From positions 22,563 through 39,815 of the forward strand of contig MGOB01000052.1 in NCBI GenBank assembly GCA_001796995.1: 17,253 nucleotides of DNA, in the 5' to 3' direction. The notes beneath the pieces are model-generated. The model was given only the letters and a program-made list of their open reading frames with translations. It was not told where the DNA came from and made no database searches. Within the stretch, counting starts at the first letter, position 1; every line of letters starts with the position of its first letter. A program made the translations under genes and the position numbers. Below are positions 1 to 8,078 of the stretch, piece by piece. Origin of the DNA: Chloroflexi bacterium RBG_16_68_14 (lineage in GTDB: Bacteria; Chloroflexota; Dehalococcoidia; DSTF01; RBG-16-68-14).

Positions 1-2980
1 CCCTCAGCGCCTCGCACACCTCACGTTCAAAACCTGAGTCGAATCGGTCAGGTAAGTCCTCGGATACAGTTTTACTCTCTGCATGAAGAAGGAACGATTG
101 TAGCAAGCCCGCAGGAATGTCTGAAGGACGCACCGAGGTAAGGACGATCAAGCGGCGTTTGGCCCTCGTTATTGCTACGTTGAAGAGATTTGGGTCTTGC
201 AAGAACCGGAGCGACGCATGGACGAAGTTTGGATCGATGACTGTAGACAGAATCACGACATCACGCTCGTCCCCTTGCAAGGAGTGGGCCGTACCGGGGA
301 CCATGTCATGCCGCGCAATCTCAGCTAGCGTGAACGTTTGAATGATCGCTCTGTTTAGCGCGTTGGCCTGATCCCGGTATGGTGAGAGAACACCAACTGA
401 CAGGACGGGTCCACCACGGTTCGCCGTCTCTACGATTTCTCTCACAACGGTCATAGCCTGATTCACTTCGACATCGTTACGGGCTTGAATGGCATCACGG
501 TGTCCTCCAACATAGTGAACTTCGATGGCCTGCTTGTCGGCAGAATGCGGCCGTTCGGTCATGATGCGGAGAGTCTCGTCGTAGAAATGGCGGTTGGAAA
601 AGCTTATTATATGAGGCTCGGACCGAAAGTGCTCATCAAGCATGAAGTTGGCATGTTGTCGAACCGCGTTCTCCGCGACATCGAACAAGCTTCTGCGAGA
701 GTAACGGTGCGTCGCCTGGTAGGCGGCAGGGATGCTGTGTCTGATGAATGCCGCTGTTTCTGCCGCTGACGAGAGAAAGCAGACATGACGAAGTTGATGC
801 GGATCGCCGACAATGACCGCACGTTTGGAGCGGTACAGCGTCGGCAGGGCCGCACCAAGGTCGCACTGTGAAGCCTCGTCAATGACCCCGAGATCGAACA
901 GGCCCGGCCGCAATGGTAAGAAATGGGAGAGGAACCGATCTGTGGACGCCCAGCACGGAAAAGCAACCAGAAGAACTTCCACCGGGACCTGCTCGAGAAG
1001 CTGCCGCTTCGCTGCAGGTCTTGCTGTTTGCAAGGCCTGGCGAAACTTCCTTAAGGCAAGTAGTGCAGGATGATGTTGTAGTAGGCGGGCTAGCTCATCC
1101 TCGCGTCGAGCGTGCAAGATACTCCTGCCTTCGCGCAGCAGGGCCTCACGCAACGAGGCCAGACTCAGCCATCCTTCCTTCAGTTCCGGCGAGTTATCGA
1201 GCTCTTCTAGTACCGACGACAGCTCTTGCTGGTGCTCGACAAACTTGATGGCAGGCTCTAACGTTGCTGCGTCAACTTGCTCGCTTACGCGTAGCTGCCG
1301 CCGAAGCTGCTCAATCGCTCTCTTTCCGCGGAATCGTTTCCACCACCAGGCGTCGGGACTGGCAGCCTGCGCAGTATGTAGAAGTTTCTTCCCCTTCGCC
1401 ACGTCTACTTGCCGGACAATGGTCGGTGAGAGGGCAAACTTCTCTGCGATCTGAGCCAATCCAATGATAGCCTCATGATGGAAGGCGAAGTCCCCCTCTG
1501 TAGCGAGGGCCTCACCCATCTTCTCTTCTAATTCCTGGATTTCTGCTCTCAGGTCATAGTACCGCTGGATCATGCGGTCGATTTCACCTGGATCCAACTG
1601 CTTCGGCTTGAACGTAGGCCCAGTTAGTTTGCCGATTTCATCTGCTAATCGCCTCTGATGCTTTCGGTCGCCGGACACGGCGACGATGAATTCCCCGCCT
1701 ACCTCCCGTAGCATATCGACGACCACTTCAACGGCCTTCGGTGTATGGGAGGAAACGAGCACTTTCTTTCCCGCCAAGAGGTGGTCAAGGACGAGCGCAC
1801 AGATGGTGTAGCTCTTGCCCGTACCGGGAGGGCCGGTAACCGCCGTCAAGTCCTCCGTTCGAGCCCGGCGTACGATTTCGCGTTGGGTATCGCTCAGCTC
1901 CATTACTTGTATGTCTTTGTGCCAGTCTATTTCTTCTGCCCGCCCCATCCCATTCTCGTCATTAGGGGCCTCGTCTCCCACATGCTCCATGCTCTCGGGC
2001 TCCAGCAGGTCTTCCAAGGCGGTTTCTTCCAAGTCCAAACCCTGGATGGCCTCAAGTTCTCGGATCACTGACAGCTCTTGTGCTTCCTTCGAGATGAAGA
2101 CAGCGTTTGCCGTTACCACCCTCACTCTACCCTTGATGGCAACCTCTTCGGCGAGGGTCGACGTGGTAAATCCCGTGAAGCCCGGTAGCTCGAGGGGGAG
2201 ATCGAGGTTTGTCCGCACGATCTGGCAGAAGCGGTCCAGCTGCAGGTCATCAAACGGCGCTTCGGGCACTGCAGCAAGGATAACCTCGAAGCGTTGAAAC
2301 ATCTCGTCCTCATCCTCGATCTCCATCAGTTCAGCTAGAGGGGAAAAGTTCAGAACAACGTCACCTTGGCCTTCCAACGAGACTGTGGCCCCTACACCGT
2401 CGGCTTCAATAGAAGCGGAGGCTACAAGCAGCGGAGCACAGTAGCGTTGCGCTTTGCCGGCGCGGGATTTGTGCTGACCAACGATAAACAGACCACCAAG
2501 CGCGACAGGCTTTTCGATGGGCGCTATGCGGTTGGCAATTGCCAGGTCAACGGCGTCCTTGCCGTCAAAACGCAACGTCCCATTGACGGCCTGATCCCAA
2601 GCGTCAGGCGGGGCATCTAGCACAATTGCATCATTCGGCTCAAAGACATTCCTTAGATTCAGGCTTCGCTGCGTAGCGACAGCGCAATCGCGGAAGTAGG
2701 CCACCAATGCGCTGGCTGTAGTGGGTGCCTTTGCCGCCTGTGGAGCGCGGTGGCCTTCAAGACCGATGAACTCGTCCAAGAAACTAAAGTCCTTTGGGTC
2801 TTCCTTTGGCTTGCCCGGTGCTTTCCGTCGTGTAACTCCGGTTCGGGAACGGCTCGCCATGGCAGAGCTTGCCCGCCGGCTGCTGCCCCACTTGGGACTT
2901 CTCCGATACTGGAGCCAATGTGGATAGCAATATCGCTTCCACGAAGCTCCGGTCTCCTCTCCACATACGATGCATTTCAT
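1..2980 (-). CDS. SF1 DNA2/NAM7-like helicase, C-terminus cut by window edge
   Basis: The minus strand is open from an ATG at 2980 to the left edge, 993 codons with no stop, so the gene is partial. Residues C3, C6, C18 and H21 form a zinc-finger-like start, which supports this start; an in-frame stop lies directly upstream. About 340 residues without recognised motifs follow. The SF1 core then shows a Q motif (Q366), Walker A GPPGTGKS (383-390), DEAS (701-704), GDPHQL (725-730), an HFRS motif (R786), GTAHSLQGDERD (896-907) and VAITRAKRR (935-943). A long helical, coiled-coil-like insertion lies between Walker A and DEAS. This is the AAA_11/AAA_12 (DNA2/NAM7) family, which unwinds DNA or RNA using ATP. 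The last visible residues (FDSGFEREVCEAL) resemble the start of the restriction-endonuclease-fold domain that often ends such proteins; that is inference. Codon use is less GC-rich than in the neighbours, suggesting acquisition. No clear Shine-Dalgarno is seen. Confidence 0.93.
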   Translation of the reverse strand, partial: MKCIVCGEETGASWKRYCYPHWLQYRRSPKWGSSRRASSAMASRSRTGVTRRKAPGKPKEDPKDFSFLDEFIGLEGHRAPQAAKAPTTASALVAYFRDCAVATQRSLNLRNVFEPNDAIVLDAPPDAWDQAVNGTLRFDGKDAVDLAIANRIAPIEKPVALGGLFIVGQHKSRAGKAQRYCAPLLVASASIEADGVGATVSLEGQGDVVLNFSPLAELMEIEDEDEMFQRFEVILAAVPEAPFDDLQLDRFCQIVRTNLDLPLELPGFTGFTTSTLAEEVAIKGRVRVVTANAVFISKEAQELSVIRELEAIQGLDLEETALEDLLEPESMEHVGDEAPNDENGMGRAEEIDWHKDIQVMELSDTQREIVRRARTEDLTAVTGPPGTGKSYTICALVLDHLLAGKKVLVSSHTPKAVEVVVDMLREVGGEFIVAVSGDRKHQRRLADEIGKLTGPTFKPKQLDPGEIDRMIQRYYDLRAEIQELEEKMGEALATEGDFAFHHEAIIGLAQIAEKFALSPTIVRQVDVAKGKKLLHTAQAASPDAWWWKRFRGKRAIEQLRRQLRVSEQVDAATLEPAIKFVEHQQELSSVLEELDNSPELKEGWLSLASLREALLREGRSILHARREDELARLLQHHPALLALRKFRQALQTARPAAKRQLLEQVPVEVLLVAFPCWASTDRFLSHFLPLRPGLFDLGVIDEASQCDLGAALPTLYRSKRAVIVGDPHQLRHVCFLSSAAETAAFIRHSIPAAYQATHRYSRRSLFDVAENAVRQHANFMLDEHFRSEPHIISFSNRHFYDETLRIMTERPHSADKQAIEVHYVGGHRDAIQARNDVEVNQAMTVVREIVETANRGGPVLSVGVLSPYRDQANALNRAIIQTFTLAEIARHDMVPGTAHSLQGDERDVVILSTVIDPNFVHASLRFLQDPNLFNVAITRAKRRLIVLTSVRPSDIPAGLLQSFLLHAESKTVSEDLPDRFDSGFEREVCEALR

Positions 2981-3012
2981 CTAGACGCCACAACCCGCAT
3001 TGGAAGCAACGA

Positions 3013-3041
3013 ATTCTAACGCAACAGGAATGGCGCGCCAA
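3013..3041 (-). promoter_or_regulatory. sigma-70-type promoter for the helicase
   Basis: On the minus strand, TTGGCG (3041-3036), a 17-nt spacer and TAGAAT (3018-3013) form a good -35/-10 pair. Transcription would begin near 3006, about 25 nt before the helicase ATG at 2980. The same TAGAAT -10 is used by the ileS leader promoter. Confidence 0.55.
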
Positions 3042-3075
3042 GCCGCCACCCGTAGCTCAAACCTTGCGCGCCAGC

Positions 3076-3081
3076 TACGAT
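3076..3081 (+). promoter_or_regulatory. -10-like hexamer for a leaderless sugar dehydrogenase mRNA
   Basis: TACGAT ends 8 nt before the ATG at 3090. Transcription starting 7-9 nt downstream would place the start at or next to the ATG. No Shine-Dalgarno is present and no good -35 is visible, so a leaderless transcript is a guess. Confidence 0.25.
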
Positions 3082-3089
3082 ACCCATGT

Positions 3090-4259
3090 ATGGCCCGCCT
3101 ATATCGCTCCGCCGTATTCCTCGCCCTTGCCCTCCTCCTCGCCGCCTGCGGCGGCGGGAGCGGCGAGGTGGAGCCGACGCCCACGTCTCCCCCTGCCGAC
3201 ACGTCCACGCCCGCGCCCGCAGCGACGGAGACGGCCCAGCCGACGCCGCAGGTGTCCGCACCCGACGCGCCGCCCGCAACGGAGCTTAGCCTGCCCGCCG
3301 GCTTCACGGCCTACGTGGTCGCCGAGGGGTTCTTCCGGCCCACCTCTATCGCCCTGGCACCCGACGGCACCGTCTACCTCTCGGAGCGCCACGGCAACGT
3401 ATACCGGCTGGTGGACGGCGAGGGCGACGGCGTGTTCGAGGCGAAGGGCGTCATCGCCACGGGCTTCGAGGAGATCACTGGCCTGATCGTGGCGCCAGAC
3501 GGGTCAGTCTACGTATCCAGTCGCGGCAGCGTCACCGTGGTCGGGCCTGGCGTGACCGCGCGGGGGATCATCTCCGGCCTGCCCACCGGCCGTCACCAGA
3601 ACAACGGCCTCGTCTTCGGGCCGGACGGCAAGCTCTACCTCACCAACGGCTCCACCTGCGACGATGTCCACGACTGTCCTGCAGGCGGTGAACCAGATGA
3701 GCGCTCCGCCACCATCCTGCAGGCGAACCCGGACGGCAGCGGCCTCCGCGTCTACGCCCGCGGCCTGCGCAACCCATACGACCTGGCGTTCGACGCGAGC
3801 GGCCGTCTCTGGGCCACCGACAACGGCTCGGACGCTCCCTGCGCCACGATCGATGAGCTGAACCTGATCGAGGACGGCGGCGACTACGGCTGGCCCTACG
3901 GCGAGCTGTGCGATCCCTATCAGTCCGGCATCCCGCCCGTCGCTAGCCTGGGCCTGCACACCGCCGCCGCCGGCATCGACTACTACGACGGCCAGCAGTT
4001 CCCGGCGGAGTACCAGGGCAACCTCTTCGTCACCGTCTGGGGTAGCCTCTTCGCCCCGCCCGATCCGTACGACCGCGTGCTCCTGCACCTGAGACAGGGC
4101 CGGGGTGGACCCGCGCCGGGGAGGATCACGTTCGTGGTCGAAGAGTTCGCGACCGGGTTCCAGAACCCCATCGATGTCGTGATGGACGGGAACGGCACGC
4201 TGCTGGTGCTGGACTACGGCTCGGGGAAGCTGTACCGGATCGTGTACACGGGCGGGTGA
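3090..4259 (+). CDS. PQQ-dependent sugar dehydrogenase-like (GSDH family) lipoprotein
   Basis: 389 aa. The start at 3090 is chosen because a clean lipoprotein signal follows: basic N-terminus, hydrophobic core, lipobox LLAAC with the lipidated cysteine at C20. A frame extension back to 3000 would only add an implausible polar tail. A Pro/Thr/Ala-rich linker (about 25-65) tethers a six-bladed beta-propeller of the GSDH / soluble aldose dehydrogenase type. Family signatures are H169 in HQNNGLVFGPDGKLYL, RNPYDLAFD (from R227), DELNLI (from D255) and DYGWP (265-269). These proteins oxidise sugars or related polyols with pyrroloquinoline quinone outside the cytoplasm. The exact substrate, and whether PQQ is bound, cannot be read from the sequence; it may belong to the sorbosone/pyranose dehydrogenase branch. 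It is divergent from the helicase. Confidence 0.9.
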   Translation: MARLYRSAVFLALALLLAACGGGSGEVEPTPTSPPADTSTPAPAATETAQPTPQVSAPDAPPATELSLPAGFTAYVVAEGFFRPTSIALAPDGTVYLSERHGNVYRLVDGEGDGVFEAKGVIATGFEEITGLIVAPDGSVYVSSRGSVTVVGPGVTARGIISGLPTGRHQNNGLVFGPDGKLYLTNGSTCDDVHDCPAGGEPDERSATILQANPDGSGLRVYARGLRNPYDLAFDASGRLWATDNGSDAPCATIDELNLIEDGGDYGWPYGELCDPYQSGIPPVASLGLHTAAAGIDYYDGQQFPAEYQGNLFVTVWGSLFAPPDPYDRVLLHLRQGRGGPAPGRITFVVEEFATGFQNPIDVVMDGNGTLLVLDYGSGKLYRIVYTGG

Positions 4260-4294
4260 CGCACAGCCTGAGCGCACATGGGGTCGTTTGGCCC

Positions 4295-4323
4295 TTACAG
4301 GGATGCGCCGAAAGGGATACGCT
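4295..4323 (+). promoter_or_regulatory. weak promoter candidate before the 4396-6702 gene pair
   Basis: TTACAG (4295-4300), a 17-nt spacer and TACGCT (4318-4323) lie in the 136-nt gap after the sugar dehydrogenase. The hexamers are poor matches; readthrough from 3090 is an alternative. Confidence 0.3.
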
Positions 4324-4395
4324 AGCTGCGGAGATCCAAGCAGCGGCCAAGAGCCGCGGAGCGACGCCATCACCGAGGGCTGAGGAGGCGGCAGC

Positions 4396-4860
4396 GTGTC
4401 AAAGGTCTGGCTGGTAGGAGTGACGGTCTTCGTCGTCGCGCTCACCGTGGCGGGCCTCGTCGTCGCGCTCGTCAGCACGCGAGGCGGCGTCGACCTGCTG
4501 CCGGCGGACTCGCCGGAGGGCGTGGTCCAGCGCTTCCTCCTCGCGCTGGAGGACAAGGAGTACCGCGAGGCCCACGGCTACCTGAGCGCCAGTACGAAGA
4601 AGGGGTGCACCCTCGAGGACTTCGCCCGGCAAGCGTCCTACCAGGAGGTCCGCGACTACCACATGACCCTGGAGGACACCGAGCGGCTGGACGACACGGC
4701 CATCGTCACCGCCCGCGTCACCGTCTTCGAGCCGAACGTTCCCTTCGGTGCGTCGGAGTACTCCTACGAGCGTACCTTCGACTTGACGCTGGAGGAGGGG
4801 CAATGGCGGCTGGCCTGGCCCGACTACTGGTGCCCGCCGTTGTACAAGTATCCCCGCTGA
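4396..4860 (+). CDS. membrane-anchored small protein with NTF2-like/DUF4878-type fold (hypothetical)
   Basis: 154 aa with a GTG start, supported by GAGGAGG (4382-4388) 7 nt upstream. Residues about 4-27 form one transmembrane helix; the rest would lie outside the membrane. The segment from about 37 (ADSPEGVVQRFLLALEDKEYREAHGYLS) resembles the opening helices of NTF2-like, DUF4878-type extracytoplasmic domains, with beta-rich sequence after it, ending in a Trp/Tyr/Pro-rich tail. Two cysteines (in KKGCTLED and DYWCPP) could form a disulfide. The next gene starts 33 nt later with its own strong Shine-Dalgarno, so the two are probably co-transcribed. The role is unknown; the fold assignment is from sequence pattern only. 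Confidence 0.8.
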   Translation: MSKVWLVGVTVFVVALTVAGLVVALVSTRGGVDLLPADSPEGVVQRFLLALEDKEYREAHGYLSASTKKGCTLEDFARQASYQEVRDYHMTLEDTERLDDTAIVTARVTVFEPNVPFGASEYSYERTFDLTLEEGQWRLAWPDYWCPPLYKYPR

Positions 4861-4893
4861 GGGGGCCGGGCCGCAAAGGGAGGAGGTGCTGAG

Positions 4894-6702
4894 ATGCAGA
4901 TCAACACCGAGGGTCTGATCCCTCTGCTGGTGCTGGCCGCCATCGTGGCCGCCATCGTGGCCGCCGTTATCGCCTGGCGCCGCCGTGAGGGCCTGGAGCC
5001 GCAGGCGGAGGAGGGCGTCGGCACGCTGCGACGGCTGTACTTCTACTTCGGCACGTTCGTGTACATGATGGTGGCCAGCGTCGGCGTCGTCCTCGTCGCC
5101 CGCTTCCTCCTGAACGAGCTCTTCGGCCCGACAGTGCTCGACCGCGATGTGACGCAGCTAGCGCTGGGCGTGGTGCTGGCCTTCATCTGGACGCCCGCCT
5201 GGGCCTGGCACTACCTCCGCCTCCAGCGCCTGCTACGGCAGGAACCCGAAGCGCAGCGCTCCGTCCTGCGCAAGCTCGCCGTCTACCTGACGCTGGGCGT
5301 GACGGTGGCCCTGGTGACCCAGGGCTCCGTCGAGCTCCTGCGCTGGGTCCTCCGCGCCCGGGAGTTCGATGGCTACCCGCTGGCGGCGGCAGCGGTCTGG
5401 AGCGGCCTCTGGGCCTTCTCCTGGGTCGCCGAAAACCGCGAGGGTCAGCCCACGGACGATACCCGAACCGTCCGCCGCCTCTACCTTTACGCAGCCTCCG
5501 CCTACAGCCTGGCGATGCTCGCCGCGGGCGCCAGCTTCGTCCTCTACATCATCTTCCGAGAGGCCTACGAAGGGATCGTCTCGCTGCCGGTGCTCCTCCA
5601 GGGCGAGGAGTCGCTCTGGGGCAACGTGATGAAGACCTCGCTCGCCGTCGCCCTTGTCGGAGCGGTGCTGTGGACGGCGCACTGGCTCCGCTTCGCCAGG
5701 GCCGACGCGGGCTCCGACCTGCGCCAGTTCTACCTGTACACACTCGCCGTCCTGGGCGGCGTGGTGACCACGCTGAGCGCCACCGGTGTCCTCCTCTTCG
5801 GCCTGCTCCAGTGGGGCTTCGGCACGCCAGCGGAGAGCTCGGCCAGCGCCCACTTCCGCTTCCTGCCGGCTGCGCTCGCGCCGCTGCTCATCGGCCTCCT
5901 GCTGTGGGCCTACCACTGGCTGACGGTGCAGCAGGAGCAGGCCGCCCTGGGCCGGCTCCACGCCGCCCGGCGGCTCTACCGCTACGTCATGACCGCCCTG
6001 GGCCTGGGCGCCCTCGCCACCACGGTGATCGTCCTCGTGCCAGCAGTCATCGGCATCGTGGTGAGCAGCGCGCAGGACGTGCTGGTAGGGCCCGACTGGT
6101 GGCGCGACCAGATCGTCCTCGTGCTCACTCTCGGTCTGCTGGGTGTGCCGGTGTGGGGCTACCACTGGTACCAGGCGCAGCGGAGCGCAGCGGCGTTGGG
6201 CGCGGAAGAGCGGTTCAGTGTGCCCCGGCGGTTGCTCATCTTCGGCGTGCTCGGCGCCGGTGCGCTCGCTTTCCTCGGCAGCGCCAGCCACCTGCTCTTC
6301 CTCTTCCTGAACGCCGCGCTGGAGGACGAGCTATCGCTCACGCTGCTGCGAGAGGCGAAGTGGAGCATGGGGACGCTGGTCGCCGCCGCGCTCTTCACGC
6401 CCTACCACTGGTTCGTCATTCAGGAAGACCAGCGGGCCGCCGTGCCCGTGGCTCCGCGTCCGGCAGCGCGAAAGGCCGTCACCCTGCTCATCGCCGAGGA
6501 TGGCCGGGTACTGGTGGGGCAACTCGAGGCGGTCTTGGGGGCGAAGGTGCGGGTGTTGCAGCGGGCCGATCCCGGCGTCGGGCTGCCCGCCCTCTCCGCC
6601 GAGGACATCCAGCGACTCGAGCAGCGCATCAGCGAAGCGCCGGGCGGCCGCGTCCTCCTGGTGGCCGACGCGACGGGCGTGGAAGTCTACTCGTACCGCT
6701 GA
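4894..6702 (+). CDS. polytopic membrane protein with six tandem DUF5671-like repeats
   Basis: 602 aa. AGGAGG (4881-4886) lies 7 nt before the ATG. After a first membrane helix (about 8-28), a unit recurs six times: a basic start (L-R-R-L-Y type), one hydrophobic helix, a short loop, and a second helix ending in W-x-x-H-W or a relative. The basic starts fall at R46, R126, R194, R277, R359 and R445, about 68-86 residues apart. Helix ends include WHYLRLQ (W105), AHWLRFARA, YHWLTVQQ, YHWYQAQ and YHWFVIQ; the second unit has lost the His (FSWVAENRE). This fits the DUF5671 family. A soluble tail of about 75 residues (from about 528) ends the protein and carries no domain I recognise. Function is unknown; conserved His/Trp at each helix end might bind a metal, heme or lipid headgroups, but that is speculation. 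It converges with the racemase gene, 13 nt between stops. Confidence 0.88.
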   Translation: MQINTEGLIPLLVLAAIVAAIVAAVIAWRRREGLEPQAEEGVGTLRRLYFYFGTFVYMMVASVGVVLVARFLLNELFGPTVLDRDVTQLALGVVLAFIWTPAWAWHYLRLQRLLRQEPEAQRSVLRKLAVYLTLGVTVALVTQGSVELLRWVLRAREFDGYPLAAAAVWSGLWAFSWVAENREGQPTDDTRTVRRLYLYAASAYSLAMLAAGASFVLYIIFREAYEGIVSLPVLLQGEESLWGNVMKTSLAVALVGAVLWTAHWLRFARADAGSDLRQFYLYTLAVLGGVVTTLSATGVLLFGLLQWGFGTPAESSASAHFRFLPAALAPLLIGLLLWAYHWLTVQQEQAALGRLHAARRLYRYVMTALGLGALATTVIVLVPAVIGIVVSSAQDVLVGPDWWRDQIVLVLTLGLLGVPVWGYHWYQAQRSAAALGAEERFSVPRRLLIFGVLGAGALAFLGSASHLLFLFLNAALEDELSLTLLREAKWSMGTLVAAALFTPYHWFVIQEDQRAAVPVAPRPAARKAVTLLIAEDGRVLVGQLEAVLGAKVRVLQRADPGVGLPALSAEDIQRLEQRISEAPGGRVLLVADATGVEVYSYR

Positions 6703-6715
6703 GCCGGGGCGCGCC

Positions 6716-8029
6716 TCAGGCAGTGAGCCGCGGCACCGTCAGGTGACCGTGGGGGAGGACAGCGACGGTCGCCTCGCGGCCGTGCTCAGCAAGGTGGCGG
6801 CGACACAGCTCTTGCACCGTCTCCGACATGTCCTCGCAGTAGTGGAGGTGGGCGGCCTCGGTCGTCTCGCGGGGCATGCTGGAGTAGAGCCAGCAGTCCG
6901 CCTTCGCCTGCACCATCGCCTGGCACTGGACGCCCCACTGGTCGTAGCGGGCAAAGCCGGGCGAGTGGATGCGCTCCAGCAGCGCCTGGGGCCCCGACAA
7001 GTCGGGGCTGGTGAGCAGCTCCGTGTACTCAGCCAGGCCCAGCCCGTCGCGACACTCCGCCGCCAGCACGATGGCGCCGCCTTCTCGCGCCGCCCGCGCC
7101 GCCACCGACATCCCCTTCACCGACTGGTAGAGGTTCAGGTCCGCCGGGTAGCCCATGTTGGTGCTGACCACGATATCGAAGAGGTGGGGGATGGGGCGGA
7201 CGTACTGGCGCTCGGCCTGGGCGATGCCCGCCTGGTGGGCGGCCACCAGCTCGCCGGCGAAGACGCCGGTGATCTCGCGCCGCTCGTTCAGGGTGACGTT
7301 CAGGCAGAACGTGGGCCGGGTGAGCAGGGCGATGTCCCGCATCTCCTCGAAGATGGGGTTGCCCTCGGTCACGCACCAGGTCGCCTTGGGGTGGCCCAGC
7401 ATATCGGCGCCGTGATTGCTCATCACGATCTCGGCGCCTGCCACCCCCGGCAGCACCGCCTTCCCACCCCCGGAGTAGCCTGCGAAGAGGTGCGGCTCCA
7501 CGAAGCCGGTGACGATGCGCACCTCCGCCTCCAGGTAGCGGCGGTTGACCCAGACCTCTACCCCACGAGCGGTGGTGGTGAGATAGCCGAGCGTGCTCTT
7601 GTCCCGGGCGTCGTGGTTCACCACCTCGTACGAGGCGGCGATCTCCGGGCCCAGGACGCGCTCCACCTCCTCCGGCGTGCTCGCCCGGTGCATGCCGGTG
7701 CCGATGATGATGACCACCCCGCCTATGGCGGGGGGGACGCCGGCGCCGTGGACGGCCTCGAGGATGGGGGGCAGGAGGAGCCGGTTGGGCACAGGCCGGG
7801 TGACGTCGCTGACGACGATGGCCACCCGGCCTGTGGTGAGCGAAGTCGAACCATCGCCTGACCGGACTAGCTCACGCAGGGGCGGCGAGCCCAAAGGGCG
7901 AGCGATGGCCTCCGCCACGGCGCCTTCGGGGTCGGGCAGGCCAGCGACGCGCTGCGGCTCCAGGACCACGGCTTCGTCCGGCAACTCCACATCGAGGCCG
8001 CGCTCCCCGTAGGCAAGGTGGACGCGCAT
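6716..8029 (-). CDS. larA: LarA-family nickel-pincer racemase/epimerase
   Basis: 437 aa from the ATG at 8029. LarA interconverts lactate enantiomers, and relatives racemise or epimerise other 2-hydroxy acids, using a nickel-pincer nucleotide bound to a lysine. Visible marks are DVTRPVPN (R78), GMHR (H114), EPHLFAGYSGGGK (H180, K190), SNHGADM (H206) and QSVKG (K305). H114, H180, K190 and H206 sit at a constant +6 offset from Lactobacillus plantarum LarA residues 108, 174, 184 and 200 as I recall them. In-frame ATGs at 8041 and a non-ATG at 8068 exist, but 8029 gives the usual family N-terminus (MRVHLAYGERGLDVELPDE) and lies just after the minus -10. No larB, larC or larE cofactor genes are in the window, so the substrate is open. 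Two short repeats are embedded in frame (7835-7852 and 6991-7008). Confidence 0.9.
   Translation of the reverse strand: MRVHLAYGERGLDVELPDEAVVLEPQRVAGLPDPEGAVAEAIARPLGSPPLRELVRSGDGSTSLTTGRVAIVVSDVTRPVPNRLLLPPILEAVHGAGVPPAIGGVVIIIGTGMHRASTPEEVERVLGPEIAASYEVVNHDARDKSTLGYLTTTARGVEVWVNRRYLEAEVRIVTGFVEPHLFAGYSGGGKAVLPGVAGAEIVMSNHGADMLGHPKATWCVTEGNPIFEEMRDIALLTRPTFCLNVTLNERREITGVFAGELVAAHQAGIAQAERQYVRPIPHLFDIVVSTNMGYPADLNLYQSVKGMSVAARAAREGGAIVLAAECRDGLGLAEYTELLTSPDLSGPQALLERIHSPGFARYDQWGVQCQAMVQAKADCWLYSSMPRETTEAAHLHYCEDMSETVQELCRRHLAEHGREATVAVLPHGHLTVPRLTA
6991..7008. repeat. palindromic repeat GCCCCGAC-NN-GTCGGGGC, copy 1 (inside larA)
   Basis: Two 8-nt arms around AA. Its reverse complement is identical to 10216-10233. 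It is read in frame in larA as part of LTSPDLSGPQALL. Confidence 0.75.
7835..7852. repeat. GAGCGAAGTCG-core repeat inside larA
   Basis: The core GAGCGAAGTCGA (7838-7849) is flanked by pairing arms GGT and ACC. The same core with different pairing arms (CCCT/AGGG) lies in ileS at 11212-11231. In larA it encodes part of SGDGSTSLTTG, just before RVAIVVSDVTRP, where LarA proteins normally have a short turn. Confidence 0.7.
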
Positions 8030-8039
8030 GATGCTTAGC

Positions 8040-8068
8040 ATGCTATTGGGAGCGAAAACGACTGTCAA
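8040..8068 (-). promoter_or_regulatory. larA promoter
   Basis: On the minus strand, TTGACA (8068-8063), a 17-nt spacer and TAGCAT (8045-8040) lie directly before the ATG at 8029. The leader would be a few nt at most, which agrees with the missing Shine-Dalgarno and supports 8029 as the start. Confidence 0.55.
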
Positions 8069-8078
8069 ACGTTTGACA
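8063..8078. promoter_or_regulatory. 16-bp perfect palindrome, candidate operator
   Basis: TGTCAAACGTTTGACA is self-complementary over 16 bp. It holds a consensus -35 (TTGACA) on each strand, so a dimeric repressor bound here would block both larA and the dockerin gene. The regulator is not in the window. Confidence 0.6.

Noticed and set aside
3504..4556. 350-residue open frame on the minus strand across the sugar dehydrogenase gene
   Set aside because: Antisense shadow of a GC-rich gene; the sense frame has a lipobox and family motifs, this one has none.
5233..6746. Long frames of about 350 residues on both strands inside the six-repeat membrane protein
   Set aside because: Charged, Arg/Gly/Pro-rich sequences typical of out-of-frame high-GC DNA; the sense frame has a strong Shine-Dalgarno and regular repeats.
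6500..7861. 453-residue plus-strand frame running through the membrane protein tail and antisense to larA
   Set aside because: It crosses two real genes; larA on the opposite strand has all active-site residues.
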